From: Pseudomonadota bacterium
GTDB lineage: Bacteria > Pseudomonadota > Gammaproteobacteria > Xanthomonadales > Xanthomonadaceae
DNA: 64,000 nucleotides
Assembly (NCBI GenBank): GCA_023388355.1
Contig: JAEWGI010000054.1
Coordinates: forward strand, 62,001 to 126,000
Direction of reading: 5' to 3'
Shown: piece by piece, positions 58,680 to 64,000 of the stretch
Layout: each line of letters begins with the position of its first letter
Numbering within the stretch: the first letter of the stretch is position 1
The notes under the pieces: model-generated
The model's database searches: none
Told to the model about the DNA's origin: nothing
The model's input: the letters and a program-made list of their open reading frames with translations, nothing else
Position numbers and translations under genes: made by a program

Positions 58680-59351
58680 CTACCAGGGCAGCGGCGTTCC
58701 GTTCGCATGCAGGAAGCTGCCGCTGTCGTGCAGGGTGAGCGCGTCGATGCGCGCGATGAGGTTGGCCGCGGCTTCGTCCGGGCCGATGTCGCCCTGTCCG
58801 CCAAGCATGTCGGTGGCCACCCGTCCGGGATGCAGCAGCACCACCGCGATACCGCGCGGCGCGAGGTCGACGGCAAGCGACTTGCCGATGGCGTTCACCG
58901 CCGCCTTCGACGCGCGGTAGCCGTAGTACGCGCCCGAGCCGTTGTCGGCCACCGAGCCCATGCGGCTGGTGACGATGCCGATCTTCGCCGCCGGCGCGAG
59001 CAGATGCTGCAGCGCCGCGGCCACGCGCAGCGGGCCAAGCGCATTGACTTCGAACTGGCGCTGGATGCGCGCGAACGCGTCCGCGTCCAGCGCGTCCAGG
59101 CGTTCGTTGGTGAAGATGCCGGCGTTGAGGACCAGTCCGTCGATCCGGCGGTCGCCAAGCCGCGCCGGCAGCGCCGCGACCGCGCGCGCATCGGCCACGT
59201 CCACGCCATCGACCACCTGCGCGCCGGTGGCGGACAGCGCGGGGCTGGCCTCGCGGCAGACCGCGACGACTTCGTCTCCGCGCGCGCAAAGCTGCTGCGT
59301 CAGCGACAGGCCGATTCCGCGGTTGGCGCCGGTGATCAGATAGCTGGCCAC
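58680..59351 (-). CDS. short-chain dehydrogenase/reductase
   Basis: Classical SDR of 223 residues. The NAD(P) loop is LITGANRGIGLSL; VLNAGIFTNE matches the NNAG motif; the catalytic Ser-Tyr-Lys set is in GIVTSRMGSV and YYGYRASKAA. The short length suits cytosolic SDRs akin to C-factor/CsgA-like proteins. Substrate unknown. GTG 59351 has AGGA upstream; the earlier ATG would extend into non-conserved text. Confidence 0.85.
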   Translation of the reverse strand: MASYLITGANRGIGLSLTQQLCARGDEVVAVCREASPALSATGAQVVDGVDVADARAVAALPARLGDRRIDGLVLNAGIFTNERLDALDADAFARIQRQFEVNALGPLRVAAALQHLLAPAAKIGIVTSRMGSVADNGSGAYYGYRASKAAVNAIGKSLAVDLAPRGIAVVLLHPGRVATDMLGGQGDIGPDEAAANLIARIDALTLHDSGSFLHANGTPLPW

Positions 59352-59607
59352 GTGGGTTCCTGTGCACGACTGGGGGCCGCATTGTAGGACCGCGCCTGTT
59401 GCGATGACCTGACCGCGTTTTGCCGCGGCCTGCATCGCGGCGATGCGCCGCCGTGCGTCCCGACTGACGGCCGCCCTGCCCCCCGTGGCCCGCTGCTATG
59501 ATCCGGACGCGCTCCGGATGGATCCGGCCCGGAGGCGCCGCAGCCGCCGGGGGAAACGGGCGGACGGTCGGGGAGCCGGGATCGCCAGACAAACCAAGGA
59601 CACCAGA

Positions 59608-60474
59608 ATGACGCGCCTCATGCTTGCGCTCTGCATGGCCGTTGCGGCCTGCCTGTTGCCGATGGCACCGGCCATCGCCCAGGACGAATCCGATCCCGTT
59701 TCGCAGCTGCCCTGGCAGCACGGCCCGACCGTCGGCAGGATCGGCGATCGCGCCACGATCAAGGTGCCCGAGGGCTACGCCTTCCTCGATGCGGCCGCGA
59801 CCCGGCGCTTCAACGAACTGCTGGAGAACCCGCCCACGGCGGTCGACGAGTACGTGATCGCGCCGGACGACCTGGACTGGATCGCGTTCTTCAGCTTCAG
59901 CGATATCGGCTACGTCAAGGACGACGAGACGCTCGATGCCGACGAGGTGCTGTCAAGCATCCGCGACGGCCTCGAACACGGGAACGAGGAGCGCCGCAGC
60001 CGCGGCTGGGACACGCTCAAGCTGGTGGGATGGTCGTCCGAACCGCAGTACGACCAGCAGATCCGGGCGCTGGCCTGGGCGATCCTGCTGGAAAGCGAGT
60101 CCTCGGGTTCGCAGGTGGTCAACTACAACACCCGCCTGCTCGGACGGCGCGGCGTGATGGAAGTGACCGTGGCCGCCGATCCCGAAACCCTGCAGCCCGC
60201 GATCGCGGACTTCAAGGGCCTGGTGCCGGGCTATGCCTACGTCGCGGGCGAAGGCTATGGCGAGTTCCGGCCCGGCGACCACGTGGCCGAGATCGGGCTG
60301 GCCGCGCTGATCACCGGCGGCGCTGCCGCGGTCGCGTCGAAGAAGGGCTGGTTCGCCGCGATCGGCGTGGCCATCGCCAAGTTCTGGAAGCTGCTGCTGG
60401 TGGGCGTGGTCGGGGTCGGGGTCGCGATCCGCAAATTCTTCGGCGGTGGCCGCAAGGATCCGGCGGGCGAGTGA
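59608..60474 (+). CDS. DUF2167 domain-containing membrane protein
   Basis: Protein of 288 residues with a signal peptide (LMLALCMAVAACLLPMAPAIA), a soluble DUF2167 domain (LPWQHGPTVGRIGDRATIKVPEGYAFLDAAATRRFNELLENPP, WIAFFSFSDIGYVKDDE, EYGEFRPGDHVAEIGLAALITGGAA-like) and C-terminal hydrophobic segments (about 225-275). The domain is predicted to face the periplasm, anchored by its C-terminus. Function unknown. An AAGG box precedes the ATG; a TATGAT lies about 110 bases upstream. It opens a three-gene overlapping cassette with a J-domain protein. Confidence 0.8.
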   Translation: MTRLMLALCMAVAACLLPMAPAIAQDESDPVSQLPWQHGPTVGRIGDRATIKVPEGYAFLDAAATRRFNELLENPPTAVDEYVIAPDDLDWIAFFSFSDIGYVKDDETLDADEVLSSIRDGLEHGNEERRSRGWDTLKLVGWSSEPQYDQQIRALAWAILLESESSGSQVVNYNTRLLGRRGVMEVTVAADPETLQPAIADFKGLVPGYAYVAGEGYGEFRPGDHVAEIGLAALITGGAAAVASKKGWFAAIGVAIAKFWKLLLVGVVGVGVAIRKFFGGGRKDPAGE

Positions 60475-61193
60475 ACGTGCTGGAGGCCGAAGTCCTGCTG
60501 GTCGTGGCGCTGTTCGCGCTGTACCTGCAGGACTCGGCGCAGCTGCTGCACTTCGACGAGGTGCTGGTCGAAGGCGGCGGCCGGCGCTGGCGCGTGTCCA
60601 CCGGCTCGGCGCTCGAGCTGCGCGGACGCTTCCTGTCCCTGCCCGCCCCGCTGCTGCCGATGCGCACGCGGCTGCGCGCAAGCTGGCTGCACGCCGATGC
60701 CGCGCCCGTCGACACGCCGGCGGCGCTGGCCCGGTTCGAGCGCACGCTGTGGCCGGTGCGCATCGGCTGCGTGCTGACCTGCGCGATCCTGCTCGGCGTG
60801 ATGCCGTGGCTGCTGCTGGGTTCGCGCGACCCTGTGCAACTGCTGGCCGCGCTGCTCGCGACCTGGCTGCTGATCGTGGCCATGTCCGCCTGGCTGGCGC
60901 TGCGCCACGCCGCACTCGGCCTGTCCCGGCGCCAGCTGGGCGGGCTGGCGCTCGAATCGCTGCTGTGCCCGCCGCATGCGATCAACCTGTATCGCAGGCT
61001 GTGCGCGCTGCGCGGCTTCCACGGCGACCCGATCGCGTTTGCCGCCGCCCACCTGCCCGAACACGAACGCCTGCAGCTGCAGGCGTCGATCGAGGCGCGC
61101 CTGGACCTGTTCGCCCAGGCCGACGAGAACGCCGACGGGCGCGTCGCCGGTCTCGCCGCCGCGCGCGCGCGCGTTGCGGGCCTGCTGGCATGA
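60471..61193 (+). CDS. membrane protein in the DUF2167/J-domain cassette
   Basis: Protein of 240 residues starting at GTG in a four-base overlap with the DUF2167 gene. An N-terminal hydrophobic stretch (VLLVVALFALYLQ), then two helices in the middle (IGCVLTCAILLGVMPWLLLG and LLAALLATWLLIVAMSAWLAL), then a soluble tail with HLPEHERLQLQASIEARLDLFAQADENADGR. The last part resembles a partial EF-hand or dockerin-type calcium loop (D-x-N-x-D-G). I recognise no family. The overlap on both sides (GTGA, ATGA) says the three products are made together. Confidence 0.65.
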   Translation: MNVLEAEVLLVVALFALYLQDSAQLLHFDEVLVEGGGRRWRVSTGSALELRGRFLSLPAPLLPMRTRLRASWLHADAAPVDTPAALARFERTLWPVRIGCVLTCAILLGVMPWLLLGSRDPVQLLAALLATWLLIVAMSAWLALRHAALGLSRRQLGGLALESLLCPPHAINLYRRLCALRGFHGDPIAFAAAHLPEHERLQLQASIEARLDLFAQADENADGRVAGLAAARARVAGLLA

Positions 61194-61567
61194 GCCTGCT
61201 TGAAATCCTGGTCGGCGCCAGCGGACTAGCGATCGGCTACTGGCTGGTCAACGTGTTCCTGTCCTCGCCCCGGCCCTCGTCCGATGCGCCGCAGGACCAG
61301 GCGGACGACGCGAACCTGCCGCACGTCATCGACATCGGCGCGCGGCACTGGACCGAAGTGCTGGGCGTGGCCGAGGACGCGGACGAAGCCCAGGTCACCG
61401 CCGCCTACCGGCGCCGCATCTCCGAATACCATCCCGACCGCGTGGCGATGATGGCCGACGAGATCCGCGCCCTCGCCGGCGAGCGCACCGCGGAAATCAA
61501 CGCCGCTTACGAGCAGGCGATGCGGCAGTTCAGCGGTCGATTCCCAGCTCGCGATAGAACGCGATGA
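61190..61567 (+). CDS. membrane-anchored J-domain protein
   Basis: Protein of 125 residues: an N-terminal hydrophobic helix (ILVGASGLAIGYWLVNVFLSS, about 5-26), a short acidic linker and a J domain (about 52-120) with RHWTEVLGVAEDADEAQVTAAYRRRISEYHPDRV; the HPD motif at about 81-83 that activates DnaK is intact. No Gly/Phe or zinc-finger region is present, so it resembles DjlA/DjlC-like class III co-chaperones. It should recruit DnaK to the inner membrane face. Confidence 0.85.
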   Translation: MSLLEILVGASGLAIGYWLVNVFLSSPRPSSDAPQDQADDANLPHVIDIGARHWTEVLGVAEDADEAQVTAAYRRRISEYHPDRVAMMADEIRALAGERTAEINAAYEQAMRQFSGRFPARDRTR

Positions 61568-61652
61568 CCACGGGATCGGTGCGCACGTCGCGCATCGAGA
61601 TCGGGCGGGCCAGACTGATGCCGTCGAGGGTGCGGGCGCGCCCGCGCGGCCT
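61530..61652 (-). pseudogene. possible 40-residue C-terminal remnant of a gene
   Basis: Minus-strand open stretch ending at the stop 61530-61532, with text ARTLDGISLARPISMRDVRTDPVVIAFYRELGID that looks like real protein but is closed upstream by a stop at 61653-61655. It overlaps the last 38 bases of the J-domain gene. I cannot name the family. Confidence 0.3.
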
Positions 61653-61757
61653 TCAGTGCACGACACCGCAATCGGGCTCCGCCAGGGAAGTTCCCGGCAA
61701 TCCGCTTCCGCCGTCATCCCCGCAGAAGCGCACTACTGCCCGAACAGGGTCTAAAAA

Positions 61758-61864
61758 CTGTCATTTCGACCGAAGGGAGAAACGCTTCATAACAGCCGGA
61801 GGCTGGTCAATCCGCTTTCTCCCCGCGCCCAAGGCCAGATTTCTCCCTTCGGTCGAAATGACAG
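61758..61864. repeat. element with 25-base perfect inverted repeats
   Basis: The left arm begins CTGTCATTTCGACCGAAGGG (61758 on) and the right arm (61840-61864) is its exact reverse complement over 25 bases. It contains, in reverse orientation, the core found at 57602-57663. Confidence 0.85.
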
Positions 61865-61879
61865 GGCGGGCGCTCTCCA

Positions 61880-61957
61880 ACAGTCCACAGGACTGGTCAT
61901 CCACGGACGTACGCTTCTGAAGAACAGAATCCCGTCATACCCGCTTGACCAGCCATG
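61880..61957. repeat. second, diverged repeat copy of the same family
   Basis: GGTCATCCACGGA...AACAG...CTTGACCAGCC aligns with the interior of the 43.3 kb element (GGTCATCCATGGA...AACAG...CTTGACCAGCC). With the preceding element it fills the 426-base gap between the J-domain gene and the esterase; the rest shows nothing. Confidence 0.6.
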
Positions 61958-61993
61958 CGTCCGTTGAAGGCCGCGGGAGCGATGGAAGTTGCC

Positions 61994-63574
61994 CTACTCG
62001 GCTGCCCTGCACACGTAGCTGTCCGCCGCCGCCACATCGCCACCCTCGTAGTGCGCATGGGTCGGATACGGGCACAGCGGGCGCTCGCCATCCACCGCGG
62101 CGCCCTTCGCGAGCACGCGCCCCGGCGGCTGGCCCTGCTCGACCCACTGTACCAGCGGCGTGAGCAGGTCGAACTGGTCGCGCGACGTGCCGCCGCCGCA
62201 GTGGCCCATGCCGGGCACGAAGTAGAAGCGGCTGGCATCGTCCCAGGCCTCTCGCCCGTTGGCCGCCGCGGCGCGCTTGTAGTAGTCCAGCGTGTCCCAG
62301 GCCGAGAACCACGGATCGCTGACGCCGTGGTAGTAGATCACCTTGCCGCCGCGGCCGAGGAAGGTGCCGAGGTTGGTCCAGACGTTGGTGTCGGTGAGCA
62401 TCTGCACCGCGTCGGCGCGGACCTTGCGCGCCTGCGCATCCACGTCGAAGCCGTCCGCCGCCGGCATCACGGCGGCCAGGATGTCCGGCCCGTCCGCGGG
62501 CAGGAAGCCCGGGATGCCGGCGCCTTCGGAGACGATGCCGGTATCGTAGGGAAAGTCCACGTACAGCGGCGCACCCGCTGCATCGCGCGGCGCCTTGAAC
62601 GCCTCGGTCAGTGCGGTCACCTGCGCCGCCGACAGGCACTCGCGGTCCCGGCCGGCGCTGCACTGCAGGCGCGTCGGCTGGAAGCGGCAGGCCGCCACGT
62701 TCTCGATCACCCCGTCGGCCAGACCGTCCAGCGCATCGCACTGGGCCAGCAGTCCGCGGTGGATCAGCGCCTTGTCGGCGGCCGAGAACGTGCGCGACAG
62801 CTGCGGCGCTCCGTCGGCATCGCGCGGCGCGGCCTTGGCGAAGCTGGCGCGGGCGTGGGCCAGGGCCAGGTTCGAATAGCCGGTGCGCATGGCCGGCGCG
62901 GCCACCAGCGCGCCGTCGAACAGCTCCGGATGGCGCTGCGTGGCCAGCATGGTTTCGCGGCCGCCGGTGGAGCAGCCGGCGATGTAGGAATGTCGCGGCG
63001 CGCGACCGTAGTGGCGTTCGATCAGCAGCCGCGCCGCCCGCGTGGTGGTCTCCACCGAGGCGTGGGCGAAGTCCAGCGCGGCGCGCTGGTCCTGCATGAA
63101 GGACGCATCGAAGCCCTCGCCCTCGTGGCCGCTGTCGGTTGACACCACGGCAAAGCCGCGCGCCAGCGCAGGCGCATCGCCCGCTCCGGTGGTGCCCAGC
63201 GGCGGTGCGATCGATCCGTTCAGTCCGCCACCGCCCTGGAACAGGAAGCGGCCGTTCCAGTCGTGCGGCAGCGCCAGCTCGAACCCGATGCCATAGCGCA
63301 CGCCACCGGCACCGATGCGGTCGCCGATGCGGCCGGACACCTTGCAGTACGCGGGCAGCGCGACCGGGATCGGCGGCAGGTAGGGTTGCGCGCGCACCGT
63401 GTCCGGCGCGGCGGCAGGCACCCGTTCGGCCCCGGTCACTTCCAGGCCCAGGCGCTGGTCCCGAAAGCCCACGAGGTCCGCGCAGGCCTCCACGCCCCCG
63501 CGCGCCGCGGCGCTGTCGCCTGCAATCGCACCCGCCAGCATCAGGCCCACCAGGGGCGCGGCCACCATTCGCAT
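61994..63574 (-). CDS. tannase/feruloyl esterase family hydrolase
   Basis: Exported alpha/beta hydrolase of 526 residues with signal peptide (APLVGLMLAGAIAGDSAAA). The nucleophile elbow is YIAGCSTGGRETML and the catalytic histidine is in FYFVPGMGHCGGGTSRDQF; the flanking cysteines CST and HCGGG form the CS-D-HC motif in which a disulfide holds the triad together. Fungal tannases and feruloyl or mono(hydroxyethyl)terephthalate esterases share this fold. The substrate is unknown, likely a plant aromatic ester. ATG 63574 has GGGAGAG upstream; a TTG at 63592 is the alternative. Confidence 0.88.
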   Translation of the reverse strand: MRMVAAPLVGLMLAGAIAGDSAAARGGVEACADLVGFRDQRLGLEVTGAERVPAAAPDTVRAQPYLPPIPVALPAYCKVSGRIGDRIGAGGVRYGIGFELALPHDWNGRFLFQGGGGLNGSIAPPLGTTGAGDAPALARGFAVVSTDSGHEGEGFDASFMQDQRAALDFAHASVETTTRAARLLIERHYGRAPRHSYIAGCSTGGRETMLATQRHPELFDGALVAAPAMRTGYSNLALAHARASFAKAAPRDADGAPQLSRTFSAADKALIHRGLLAQCDALDGLADGVIENVAACRFQPTRLQCSAGRDRECLSAAQVTALTEAFKAPRDAAGAPLYVDFPYDTGIVSEGAGIPGFLPADGPDILAAVMPAADGFDVDAQARKVRADAVQMLTDTNVWTNLGTFLGRGGKVIYYHGVSDPWFSAWDTLDYYKRAAAANGREAWDDASRFYFVPGMGHCGGGTSRDQFDLLTPLVQWVEQGQPPGRVLAKGAAVDGERPLCPYPTHAHYEGGDVAAADSYVCRAAE

Positions 63575-63718
63575 CCAGTCTCTCCCGGTCAACAGTGCGC
63601 AGCCGCGATCCGGCCGTGCGTACCGCCCATCGTAGCGGCCGGCACGGTGTCCGGGGTCAGCGATGCCGCGCGGGCCCTGCCTGCGAACGGCGCGCCACCT
63701 CCGTCCCGGCTTCGCTCC

Positions 63719-64000
63719 TCAGAGCGGCCAGACCAGCAGGATCATCGGGATCGCCACCGCCAGCACCACAAGTTGCACCGGCAGGCCCAGCCGCCAGTAG
63801 TCGCCGAAGCGGAATCCGCCCGGACCCAGGATCAGGGTGTTGTTCTGGTGTCCGATCGGGGTGAGGAACGCGCACGATGCGCCCACCGCGACCGCCATCA
63901 GGTAGGGATCCGCGCTCACGCCGAGCGTTGCTGCCGCACCGATGGCGATCGGGCACATGACCGCCGCGGTCGCGGCGTTGTTCATCAGGTCCGACAGCGT
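63719..64000 (-). CDS. SLC13-family permease, C-terminal part
   Basis: The last 93 residues of a larger membrane protein whose 5' part lies beyond the window. DLMNNAATAAVMCPIAIGAAATLGV and ASCAFLTPIGHQNNTLILGPGGFRFGDYWRLGLPVQLVVLAVAIPMILLVWPL match the end of the SLC13/DASS or citrate-transporter-like family, with the conserved second ligand/sodium loop T-P-x-G-x-Q/T-N. Substrates are dicarboxylates, sulfate or similar anions; not resolved here. Confidence 0.85.
   Translation of the reverse strand, partial: TLSDLMNNAATAAVMCPIAIGAAATLGVSADPYLMAVAVGASCAFLTPIGHQNNTLILGPGGFRFGDYWRLGLPVQLVVLAVAIPMILLVWPL

Overview
The window is a high-GC (about 70%), densely packed chromosomal segment from a gammaproteobacterium of the Xanthomonadaceae/Lysobacteraceae type (Lysobacter, Luteimonas or a close relative). 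The placement rests on gene order (kdsD-kdsC-lptCAB-rpoN-hpf-ptsN-hprK-rapZ-EIIA-ptsH-ptsI-mgtE; prmA-DUF3426-fis-purH-purD), on the family-typical proteins, and on short dispersed palindromic repeats of the kind common in this family. It is core chromosome: no phage, IS transposase, CRISPR array or plasmid gene was seen.

Layout. 1-4.4 kb: a broken oxidoreductase remnant, manC (nucleotide sugar), amgK-murU (peptidoglycan recycling) and hda. 4.4-10.9 kb: a PerM-type transporter, a DUF2066 protein, purM-purN and three consecutive DUF3108 periplasmic proteins. 11-12.9 kb (minus): ibaG-murA plus a small EF-hand membrane protein. 13-25.6 kb (plus): Kdo synthesis and LPS transport (kdsD, kdsC, lptC, lptA, lptB), sigma-54, and a complete regulatory phosphotransferase chain (ptsN, hprK, rapZ, EIIA-Man, ptsH, ptsI) without any sugar permease, then mgtE and a lipoprotein esterase. 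25.6-29.7 kb: pyrB, ruvX-yqgE, an SlyD-type isomerase, tag and sodB. 29.8-32.6 kb: an isolated tandem glycosyltransferase. 32.7-41 kb: prmA, a zinc-ribbon DUF3426 protein with a long X-Pro rod, fis, purH, a lipoprotein, purD, an aminotransferase and a DOPA-dioxygenase-like enzyme. 41.3-47.3 kb: an LplT-PlsC fusion, ampE, nudC, erpA and two membrane proteins. 47.5-52.4 kb: a REC-GGDEF-EAL protein with dead enzymatic motifs paired with a hybrid histidine kinase. 52.4-55 kb: bfr, bfd, rppH, an elongator tRNA-Met and a DUF998 protein. 55-64 kb is more accessory: a large heme-motif lipoprotein, small proteins, a short-chain dehydrogenase, a DUF2167/membrane/J-domain cassette, a tannase-family esterase and the end of an SLC13 permease.

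Functional links. Purine synthesis is spread over purM-purN, purH and purD; pyrB supplies the pyrimidine side. Envelope genes dominate: MurA, AmgK/MurU and AmpE for peptidoglycan, KdsD/KdsC/Lpt for LPS, LplT-PlsC for phospholipids. Eight genes have a -10-like hexamer ending exactly 6 bases before the start codon, so several are predicted to be transcribed without a leader. Dispersed palindromes sit in many intergenic gaps and have been recruited into the reading frames of purN and ruvX. The strongest candidates for undescribed biology are the DUF2167/membrane/J-domain cassette, the enzymatically dead c-di-GMP-type protein with its kinase, and the triple DUF3108 array.
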